Shown in pieces: positions 1-5,229 of a stretch of DNA of 5,229 nt. Position numbers and translations under genes: made by a program. How positions within the stretch are numbered: the stretch's first letter is position 1; each line of letters begins with the position of its first letter. Location of the stretch: positions 1 to 5,229 of the forward strand of contig JAGXIA010000007.1 in the NCBI GenBank assembly GCA_024635885.1. Reading direction: 5' to 3'. This DNA is from Helicobacteraceae bacterium (GTDB lineage: Bacteria; Campylobacterota; Campylobacteria; Campylobacterales; Sulfurimonadaceae). Below the pieces are notes generated by a model. It did not search any database. It was not told the origin of the DNA and saw only the letters and a program-made list of their open reading frames with translations.

Positions 1-1
1 A

Positions 2-352
2 GAAATAGCTCAAATGTATAACAAAGCACTTGAGGGAGTAGATCATATAACTGTTCCTCATGTGAATAGCCAAGATGATCCTTTTTCTTTGTATGTAATT
101 AAAATAGATAAAAATCGTGATTCATTTGCAGTTGATTTAAGAAATGCCGGCATTGAAACGGGTCTTTATTATGTTCCTCTTCATCTTTTAGCATACTATA
201 AATCAAAGTATTCTTTACGTGTAAATGATTTTCCTGTAGCGCTTAGAACTTATCAGCAAGTTTTAGCACTTCCGATGTATGCAAGTATGGATGATAAACA
301 AATTAAATTCGTTATTGATACTATGAAGAAAATAGCAAAAACAAAAGTTTGA
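2..352 (+). CDS. DegT/DnrJ/EryC1/StrS-family sugar aminotransferase, C-terminal part (5' end outside window)
   Basis: This is the C-terminal end, about 116 codons, of a PLP-dependent sugar aminotransferase; the frame is open to the left edge, so the ATG at 14 is internal and not the start. Family members transfer an amino group, usually from glutamate, to a keto-sugar nucleotide in the cytoplasm. The visible part fits the small C-terminal domain: the GIETGLYYVPLHL stretch (149-187) matches the family's GI-x-T-x-x-(H/Y)-Y-x-PLHL signature, and it is followed by Y, FP and an LALPM-type strand (about residues 88-92 of the fragment). The PLP-binding lysine lies upstream and cannot be checked. The stop overlaps the TTG start of lpxK by four bases (TTGA), which suggests a shared transcript. 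Substrate is not determinable here: WbpE/PglE/PseC-like roles in O-antigen or flagellin glycans, or a GnnB-like role in lipid A, are all possible. Confidence 0.85.
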   Translation, partial: EIAQMYNKALEGVDHITVPHVNSQDDPFSLYVIKIDKNRDSFAVDLRNAGIETGLYYVPLHLLAYYKSKYSLRVNDFPVALRTYQQVLALPMYASMDDKQIKFVIDTMKKIAKTKV

Positions 353-1260
353 AAAAAAATCTAGTCTTTTGGGTTGAAGAGTATTTCTACAACCCAAATT
401 TATTCCAAAAATTTCTTTCATTTTTATTATTACCACTCAGTTGGATATATTGTTTTGGAATGTATATGAGGTTTAAAAATAAGACGCCAGAAAATTTTGG
501 TATAGATATAGTCAGTGTTGGAAACCTAAGTGTCGGCGGCAGTGGAAAGACACCCTTAGTCAGTGCTCTTGCTTTGAGGTATGAAAATGTAGCTATAGTA
601 CTTCGAGGTTATGGACGTGAGAGCAAAGGGCTGCATGTAGTCAAAGACTCTCACAATGTTTTATGTGATGTAAATGTTAGCGGTGATGAGGCAATGATTT
701 ATGCCCACAAAATTCCAGAAGCAATTGTTATCGTGAGTGAAGATAGAAAAAAAGGTATATTAAAAGCAAAAGAGATGGGTGCAAAACTCGTTTTTTTAGA
801 TGATGCTTATTCAAAGCATGATATAAAAAAATTAGATTTACTAATAGAGGTACAGAGCACAAACGAGAGTTGCTTACCTTCAGGACCCTTTAGAGAAAGA
901 CTTTGGAGTGCAAAAGAAGCTGTATTACTCAAAGAGGGTATAGATTTTAAAAGGGTAGTAAAGCTTAAAAATAAAAGTGCTAAAATGTCTCTAGTTACGG
1001 CAATAGCAAGACCTTCTCGTTTAGATGAGTTCTTACCGGATGTTATGAGTAAAAACTATTTTGAAGATCATCACTCTTTTGTTAAAGAAGAATTACTTGA
1101 TGTTTTGAAAAAAGATCAATCAGAGTCGATTTTAGTGACCTACAAAGATTTCGTTAAACTTGAATCATTTGATTTACCTCTTTCTTTGCTAGATTTACAT
1201 GTGCAAGTTGAGACAAGAGTATTTAAGATTATAGGAGATTACATTGCAAAAGAAAATTGA
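349..1260 (+). CDS. lpxK: LpxK, tetraacyldisaccharide (lipid A) 4'-kinase
   Basis: LpxK phosphorylates the 4' position of tetraacyldisaccharide 1-phosphate with ATP, giving lipid IVA, at the inner face of the inner membrane. At 303 residues it is near family length. A hydrophobic segment at about residues 19-40 fits the N-terminal membrane anchor. The P-loop SVGGSGKTP is at 61-69, followed by LRGYGR (85-90), SGDEAM (111-116), LPSGPFRE (176-183, family LPAGPLRE), DHHSF (240-244) and VTYKDFVKL (263-271, family TEKD-x-VKL). Two places differ from the usual pattern: DDAYSKH (151-157) where DDG-x-QH is common, and TAIARP (217-222) where AGIG-x-P is common. Start: TTG at 349 is the only reasonable choice, because an in-frame stop lies at 316-318 and the first in-frame ATG is at codon 39, beyond most of the anchor. 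No clear Shine-Dalgarno precedes it, so coupling to the aminotransferase stop is likely. The 3' end overlaps argB by 17 bases. Confidence 0.93.
   Translation: MKKNLVFWVEEYFYNPNLFQKFLSFLLLPLSWIYCFGMYMRFKNKTPENFGIDIVSVGNLSVGGSGKTPLVSALALRYENVAIVLRGYGRESKGLHVVKDSHNVLCDVNVSGDEAMIYAHKIPEAIVIVSEDRKKGILKAKEMGAKLVFLDDAYSKHDIKKLDLLIEVQSTNESCLPSGPFRERLWSAKEAVLLKEGIDFKRVVKLKNKSAKMSLVTAIARPSRLDEFLPDVMSKNYFEDHHSFVKEELLDVLKKDQSESILVTYKDFVKLESFDLPLSLLDLHVQVETRVFKIIGDYIAKEN
1233..1237 (+). promoter_or_regulatory. Ribosome binding site of argB
   Basis: AGGAG lies six bases before the TTG at 1244, inside the coding end of lpxK. It decides the argB start: an in-frame TAG at 1232-1234 rules out anything further upstream, and no in-frame ATG occurs before codon 51. 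Confidence 0.75.
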
Positions 1261-2095
1261 AACAGTAAAAACCTTACTTGATGCCTTACCATTTATAAAA
1301 GAGTTTAATAGGGAAATTATTGTTATTAAATACGGTGGTTCAGCACAAACTTCTGCAGAGTTAAAAGAGAAGTTTGCCCAAGACATTTTACTTATGCAGC
1401 TTGTTGGAATAAAGCCTGTTATTATCCATGGTGGCGGTCATAAGATTACAGATATGCTTGAAGCTTTAAAAATTGAAGCTAAGTTTATTGAAGGTCAAAG
1501 AGTAACATCCAAAGAAGTTATGAGAATAGTTGAGATGGTTCTCAGCGGTGAGATAAATAAAGAGATAGTTTCACTGCTTAATTCTCATGGTGCAAAGGGA
1601 ATTGGAATAAGTGGTAAAGATGCTCATTTTATAACAGCAAAAGCCAAAGATTTTTCAAAATGGGGATTAACAGGTAATATTACAAATGTTAAGCCAGAAG
1701 TAATATTGAACTTAATTCGTGAAAACTTTATTCCGGTGATAGCTCCGATTGCAGCGGCAGATGAAATGGGACATCCTGGTTTTAATATAAATGCGGATTT
1801 ATGTGCTTCTTACGTAGCAAAAGCTATTGGTGCAAATAAAATTATTTTTTTAACTGACACCGCAGGCATTTTAAACAAAGACAAAGAACTCTTAGCTACT
1901 TTAACCACTGATGAGATAGTAGCCTTGAAAGAAGATTCAACTATACATGGCGGAATGTTGCCAAAAGTAGATTCTTGTTTGGATGCACTTAATGGAGGTG
2001 TTCAAAAGGCTCACATTATTGATGGCAGAATAGAACATGCTATTCTTTTAGAGTTATTTACATCATTGGGAATTGGTACTCAAATAGTAAAATAA
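1244..2095 (+). CDS. argB: ArgB, N-acetylglutamate kinase
   Basis: ArgB phosphorylates N-acetyl-L-glutamate with ATP, the second step of arginine synthesis through acetylated intermediates, in the cytoplasm. The 283-residue protein carries the amino acid kinase fold signatures in order: KYGG (29-32), HGGG (62-65, substrate loop), GQRVT (84-88), N-x-NAD (181-185), LTDTAGIL (203-210) and GGMLPKV (236-242), with K241 in the position of the ATP-binding lysine. The N-terminal extension (TLLDALPFIKEF, about 10-21) and the C-terminal LELFTSLGIGTQIV match the longer, hexameric, arginine-inhibited class rather than the short E. coli type (about 258 residues), so feedback inhibition by arginine is inferred. 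Translation starts at TTG, 17 bases inside lpxK, behind a good AGGAG. No other arg gene is in the window, so argB is here as a singleton among envelope and cofactor genes. No ArgR-like operator was recognised. Confidence 0.97.
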   Translation: MQKKIETVKTLLDALPFIKEFNREIIVIKYGGSAQTSAELKEKFAQDILLMQLVGIKPVIIHGGGHKITDMLEALKIEAKFIEGQRVTSKEVMRIVEMVLSGEINKEIVSLLNSHGAKGIGISGKDAHFITAKAKDFSKWGLTGNITNVKPEVILNLIRENFIPVIAPIAAADEMGHPGFNINADLCASYVAKAIGANKIIFLTDTAGILNKDKELLATLTTDEIVALKEDSTIHGGMLPKVDSCLDALNGGVQKAHIIDGRIEHAILLELFTSLGIGTQIVK

Positions 2096-2096
2096 G

Positions 2097-2504
2097 ATGA
2101 AGAGTATCTCCTTAATTTTAATTTTTTTGATTTTTGGTTCAACACTGATTTTTGCTGATCAGTTTTTAGATGTTAAAGTAATAAAGTTAAAAAAGGATGA
2201 ACAAAAGAAAATTCTTGTAAAATACGACGATAAAGAAAAACTTTTTAAATTTAGATGGACATTATATAAGAATGGCGGACTTGTCATTTTGAGGTCCTAT
2301 GACAAAATTGTTTCTCAAAATATACTGTATTTAAGAAATAAAAATCGAAGTTTTAGGCTTTATTTAAAACCAAAAGGTGCTAGATTTTATAATGTACCTT
2401 ATTTTTTGGTTAAATTTAAAGAGTTTAACAGTGAGACTGAAGAAGCTGTATTTGAGTTGTTTTTGTCAGATAAAAATCTGCAAATAAGTTTAAAATATTT
2501 ATAA
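2097..2504 (+). CDS. Small exported protein of unknown function
   Basis: I do not recognise a named family. The 135-residue product starts with a Sec-type signal peptide: MKS, then a hydrophobic core at residues 4-19, with likely cleavage after A20 (LIFA, then DQ). The mature part of about 115 residues is rich in lysine, aromatic and alternating hydrophobic residues, has no cysteine and no second membrane segment, and looks mostly beta-stranded, so a soluble periplasmic protein is the best guess. There is no lipobox. The ATG lies one base after the argB stop without an evident Shine-Dalgarno, which fits translational coupling; the next gene follows after 18 bases. As I recall it, C. jejuni has a similarly placed 'putative exported protein' (Cj0540) just before its polyprenyl synthase gene, which supports a real, lineage-conserved gene. 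No function can be assigned from sequence or context. Confidence 0.85.
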   Translation: MKSISLILIFLIFGSTLIFADQFLDVKVIKLKKDEQKKILVKYDDKEKLFKFRWTLYKNGGLVILRSYDKIVSQNILYLRNKNRSFRLYLKPKGARFYNVPYFLVKFKEFNSETEEAVFELFLSDKNLQISLKYL

Positions 2505-2511
2505 AATATGT

Positions 2512-2519
2512 GAAGAGGG
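2512..2519 (+). promoter_or_regulatory. Ribosome binding site of the polyprenyl synthase gene
   Basis: GAAGAGGG ends three bases before the ATG at 2523 (core GAGG at 2515-2518, four bases away). The spacing is shorter than usual, but no alternative start lies close by. It occupies most of the 18-base gap after the exported-protein gene. Confidence 0.6.
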
Positions 2520-2522
2520 CTA

Positions 2523-3410
2523 ATGCAAAGAGTTGAAAACGAAATCGCAAGATTAATTAAAGAGATAGATTATGATGAGGTAACCAGACTGTTTGCTATG
2601 CTTAGTGGTGGAAAAAGACTAAGAGCAAAGTTGATTTTAAAAATAGCACCAAATCATGAGAAGGCTCCTCTTTTAGCTGCAATTGTTGAATTGATTCATG
2701 GAGCAAGTTTACTACACGATGATGTTATTGATGAGGCAGATACAAGAAGAGGCGTCACCTCGGTTAATGCAACAGACGGAAGTAAAATAGCCGTAATGTT
2801 AGGAGATATCCTTTATTCAAAAGCTTTTACAGAATTACTTGAATTTGACAAAACTATTGCAAAATGTATAGCTTCTTCTGTCACAGCACTCTCTAAAGGT
2901 GAAATGCAAGATGTAAAAATGGCAGAAGAGTTTAATTCTGATGAAAAAATATATCTAAATATGTTATATTTAAAAACTGCTACTCTTATAGAAGCTGCTG
3001 CAAGCGCTGCTGCAATTTTAGCAGGCAAAGACGCTGATAAATATAGTATTTATGGACGTAATTTAGGACTTTCTTTTCAGATAATTGATGATATTTTAGA
3101 TATTACAGCAGATGCTTCAACTCTTGGTAAACCTGCAATGAATGACTTTTTAGAGGGAAAATGCACGCTGCCTTATATTTATCTTTATGAAGCTTTAAAC
3201 GAAGATGATAAAAAAAGGCTAAGAAATGCACATGCCAAGAAAATAGATGAAAGTGAATCTCTTTGGATACAAAATATGATGAAAGATAACAAAAGTATTG
3301 AACGCTCATTTAAATTAGCACAAACACTTTCACATGAAGCTATGCAAGCTGTAAAAAATGATAAAGAACTTGTTTCTATTTTAGAAACTATGTTAAAAAG
3401 AAGTTATTAA
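2523..3410 (+). CDS. Trans polyprenyl diphosphate synthase, probably long-chain (menaquinone side chain)
   Basis: This enzyme adds isopentenyl diphosphate units head-to-tail onto an allylic diphosphate in the cytoplasm. Motifs in order: GGKRLR (29-34, pyrophosphate binding), first aspartate-rich motif DDVIDEAD (66-73) followed by TRRG (74-77), KTATL (151-155), second aspartate-rich motif FQIIDDILD (185-193), then GKPAMNDFLEGKCTLP (202-217). The residue five places before the first motif is A61, with S62 next; FPP and GGPP synthases normally have a bulky aromatic there, whereas the small residues resemble IspB-type octaprenyl synthases. A C35-C40 product for menaquinone is therefore inferred; I leave the symbol empty because ispA/ispB naming depends on the product. 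At 295 residues it is a little shorter than E. coli IspB (323), mainly at the N-terminus, where the GGKR motif comes early. The stop overlaps the hemA start by one base (TAATG). Confidence 0.93.
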   Translation: MQRVENEIARLIKEIDYDEVTRLFAMLSGGKRLRAKLILKIAPNHEKAPLLAAIVELIHGASLLHDDVIDEADTRRGVTSVNATDGSKIAVMLGDILYSKAFTELLEFDKTIAKCIASSVTALSKGEMQDVKMAEEFNSDEKIYLNMLYLKTATLIEAAASAAAILAGKDADKYSIYGRNLGLSFQIIDDILDITADASTLGKPAMNDFLEGKCTLPYIYLYEALNEDDKKRLRNAHAKKIDESESLWIQNMMKDNKSIERSFKLAQTLSHEAMQAVKNDKELVSILETMLKRSY

Positions 3411-4666
3411 TGCACTATTTAAGTATAAGTTTTACACATAAAAATTCTACTATGGAAATAAGAGAAAAATTATCTTATCCAGACGAAGAAAACATGCACG
3501 GATGTTTAAAAAAGCTAATTAACAGCGATGTTGTTTTTGAAGCTATTTTGATTTCTACATGCAACAGAATGGAAGTTCTATGTAACTGTAATGATGTTCC
3601 AGAGGCCACACAACATATATTACAAATGTTGAGTAAAAGGTCTGGTATAAGTATAGAAGAACTCGAAGGTCGTGCTGATATATTTGATGACAGTACTGCA
3701 ATTCATCATATTTTCAGTGTAGCTTCTTCACTTGACTCAATGGTTATTGGCGAGACACAGATAGCAGGACAGTTAAAAAATGCTTTTAGATTTGCTTTTG
3801 ACAATGGCTACTGTGATAAAAAACTAGCGCGAGTTATGAAAAATGCTTTTAAATGTGCTGCTAAAGTCAGAAATGCAACCGATATATCTTCAAAGCCTGT
3901 TTCTATGGCAAGCGTAGCCGTTTCAAAGTTAAAGTCAGTTTTAGATGATGTTAAAGGTAAAAAAGCACTTATCATTGGTGTTGGTGATATGTCTGACATA
4001 AGTGCTAAACATTTAGTGTCAGCCGGTGCTGATGTTTATATTATGAATAGAACAAAACATAAGGCAGAACTTTTAGCAAAAGAATGTAACGCAAAAGTTA
4101 TGGATTTTAAAGAACTTCCACATGCCATTAATGATTTTGAAATACTTTTTACGGCTACTTCATCCAATGAGCCGATAATTACCAATGAAATTATAAAACC
4201 TTGTGATTTTGACAGATACTGGTTTGATTTAGCGCTTCCAAGAGATATCCATTATAACAAGGGTGAAAGAATAAATCTTTATGTTATTGATGATTTAAAA
4301 AATATAGTAGATGAAAATATCGGTCACAGAGAAGAGTCTTCAAGAGCTGCTCATGGAATTGTTGGCAGAAGTGTTGTTGATTTTTTTGATTTTTTGAGCA
4401 CTTTGAATGTTGAACCAATAATAAAAGAGCTTTATATAAAAGCATACTCTTGTGCCACAGATGAGAGCAACCGAGCTGTAAATAGCGGATTCATTCCAAA
4501 AGAATATGAAGAACAGTCTAAAAAAATGTGTGAACAGGCTATTAAAAGATTTTTACATGATATGACTAAAAAAATGAGAACTTCATCAGAAGATGCACAA
4601 ACAGAACTTTTAAGCGGTTCATTCAGTTCCATTATGAAAGATGAAAACCTAATTAGGGAAGGATAA
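3410..4666 (+). CDS. hemA: HemA, glutamyl-tRNA reductase
   Basis: HemA reduces Glu-tRNA(Glu) with NADPH to glutamate-1-semialdehyde, the committed step of the C5 route to 5-aminolevulinate, heme and other tetrapyrroles, in the cytoplasm. The length (418 residues) is that of the E. coli enzyme. The catalytic domain holds STCNRMEV (49-56) with the nucleophile C51, and SLDSMVIGETQI (107-118). The NADPH domain has GVGDMSDISAKHL (190-202; family G-x-GEM-like), NRT (213-215) and DLALPRDI (273-280). HREESSRAA (307-315) opens the helical dimerisation domain that runs to the end. The ATG at 3410 sits in TAATG with the polyprenyl synthase stop; only a weak AAGAAG-like site precedes it, so reinitiation after that stop is likely. 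The proS start follows two bases after its stop. Presence of hemA implies the C5 rather than the Shemin pathway. No heme-responsive element was recognised. Confidence 0.97.
   Translation: MHYLSISFTHKNSTMEIREKLSYPDEENMHGCLKKLINSDVVFEAILISTCNRMEVLCNCNDVPEATQHILQMLSKRSGISIEELEGRADIFDDSTAIHHIFSVASSLDSMVIGETQIAGQLKNAFRFAFDNGYCDKKLARVMKNAFKCAAKVRNATDISSKPVSMASVAVSKLKSVLDDVKGKKALIIGVGDMSDISAKHLVSAGADVYIMNRTKHKAELLAKECNAKVMDFKELPHAINDFEILFTATSSNEPIITNEIIKPCDFDRYWFDLALPRDIHYNKGERINLYVIDDLKNIVDENIGHREESSRAAHGIVGRSVVDFFDFLSTLNVEPIIKELYIKAYSCATDESNRAVNSGFIPKEYEEQSKKMCEQAIKRFLHDMTKKMRTSSEDAQTELLSGSFSSIMKDENLIREG
4659..4663 (+). promoter_or_regulatory. Ribosome binding site of proS
   Basis: AAGGA, within AGGGAAGGA at 4655-4663, lies five bases before the GTG at 4669 and inside the last codons of hemA. 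It supports GTG 4669 as the proS start over the GTG at codon 14. Confidence 0.75.
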
Positions 4667-4668
4667 AA

Positions 4669-5229
4669 GTGAGAAGATCTAGAGCATTTATACCAACAAC
4701 AAAAGAGGTGCCAACAGAAGCAACTCTGCCTAGTCATCAGTTTTTAATACGGGGTGGTTTTATAAACCAGCAAGGAGCAGGGTTATATAACTTTATGCCA
4801 CTTGGAAAAATCGTATTAGAAAAGATTAGAGCTATTGTAAAAGAGGAGCTCGATAGAGCTGGTTGCAGTGAAGTACAGCTTAGTTTTGTGACACCAATTA
4901 GTTTGTGGGATAGAAGCGGGCGTTCTGATACAATGGGAAAAGAGATGCTTCGCATCTCTGACAGACATCAAAATGAGTTCGTTTTAAGTCCTACAAATGA
5001 AGAAGCGATGGTTGAACTGGTAAAAAATAGAGTGACGAGCTATAAAGACTTGCCTCTGAACTTGTACCAAATAAACACGAAATTCCGTGATGAAGCAAGA
5101 CCAAGATACGGACTTTTGCGTGGTCGTGAATTTCTTATGAAAGATGGCTATTCTTTCCATGCTTCAACAGAAGATATGGTTAGAGAATTTAATCTTATGG
5201 AAGAGACATACAAAAAAATATTCACCAGA
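4669..5229 (+). CDS. proS: ProS, prolyl-tRNA synthetase, N-terminal part (3' end outside window)
   Basis: ProS charges tRNA(Pro) with proline in the cytoplasm; it is a class II synthetase. The window holds the first 187 codons and the frame is open to the right edge. The N-terminus RRSRAFIPTTKEVPTEA aligns well with the E. coli start (MRTSQYLLSTLKE), which supports the GTG at 4669. Visible features: GAGLYNFMPLG (36-46) leading into the motif 1 helix, the TNEEA segment (109-113; THEE in E. coli), which contacts the active site, and motif 2 starting at FRDEARPR (139-146), with R140 and E142 as the ATP-contacting pair, followed by GREFLMKDGYSFH (152-164). This pattern is the bacterial-type enzyme, expected to be about 570 residues with an insertion editing domain downstream, which cannot be confirmed here. 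It is the last gene seen of the block and lies two bases after hemA. Confidence 0.97.
   Translation, partial: MRRSRAFIPTTKEVPTEATLPSHQFLIRGGFINQQGAGLYNFMPLGKIVLEKIRAIVKEELDRAGCSEVQLSFVTPISLWDRSGRSDTMGKEMLRISDRHQNEFVLSPTNEEAMVELVKNRVTSYKDLPLNLYQINTKFRDEARPRYGLLRGREFLMKDGYSFHASTEDMVREFNLMEETYKKIFTR

Noticed and set aside
14..16. ATG at 14 as the start of a short 112-residue gene.
   Set aside because: The frame stays open to the window edge and the product is only the C-terminal domain of a larger aminotransferase family, so this methionine is internal.
2467..2480. Perfect small inverted repeat CAGAT-AAAA-ATCTG near the end of the exported-protein gene, a possible hairpin.
   Set aside because: The stem is only five AT-rich base pairs, lies inside the coding sequence and has no T-run behind it, so it does not support a terminator.
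2489..2510. TATAAAAT-like stretch before the polyprenyl synthase gene, a possible -10 promoter element.
   Set aside because: In such AT-rich DNA these matches arise by chance, and no convincing -35 or extended -10 element goes with it.
2813..3309. Two minus-strand open frames of about 70 codons (2813-3028 and 3103-3309) within the polyprenyl synthase gene.
   Set aside because: They are fully antisense to a gene with intact family motifs and have no ribosome binding site or recognisable product.
4432..4737. Minus-strand open frame of 101 codons across the hemA-proS junction.
   Set aside because: It lies antisense to two well-supported genes, its product is serine/cysteine-rich low-complexity sequence with no domain, and it is explained as a shadow of hemA and proS coding.
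1..5229. CRISPR arrays, insertion sequences, tRNA/rRNA genes, phage or defence genes, and long direct repeats.
   Set aside because: None was seen on either strand; nearly every base is accounted for by housekeeping coding sequence of uniform composition, with no sign of recent transfer.

Overview
The window looks like a piece of a Campylobacterota (Epsilonproteobacteria) chromosome, most like Sulfurimonas or a relative. The DNA is AT-rich, codons favour A/T in third position, and all genes lie on the + strand almost without gaps. The run polyprenyl synthase - hemA - proS, preceded by a small exported protein, matches what I recall of the Campylobacter jejuni gene order. The genus is inferred from memory, not from a search.

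Layout: (1) 2-352, the C-terminal end of a DegT/DnrJ/EryC1/StrS-family sugar aminotransferase that begins before the window. (2) 349-1260, lpxK, lipid A 4'-kinase, starting with TTG. (3) 1244-2095, argB, N-acetylglutamate kinase, starting with TTG inside lpxK. (4) 2097-2504, a small exported protein of unknown function. (5) 2523-3410, a trans long-chain polyprenyl diphosphate synthase, probably for the menaquinone side chain. (6) 3410-4666, hemA, glutamyl-tRNA reductase. (7) 4669 to the window end, the first 187 codons of proS, starting with GTG.

Every junction is an overlap or a gap of at most 18 bases, so the window is probably one cotranscribed block. No terminator is visible and no promoter can be supported; the promoter of the block is likely upstream of the window. 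The products serve separate housekeeping routes: outer-membrane lipid A (and possibly its sugar precursor), arginine, quinone side chain, tetrapyrrole and tRNA charging. The shared theme is at most envelope and respiratory growth. No gene-free stretch reaches 300 bases.

I looked for an undescribed system and did not find one. The points that deserve a second look are modest: the exported protein of unknown function held in this block, the aminotransferase-lpxK pair that hints at GlcN3N-type lipid A, altered motifs in LpxK, and the TTG start of argB nested in lpxK.
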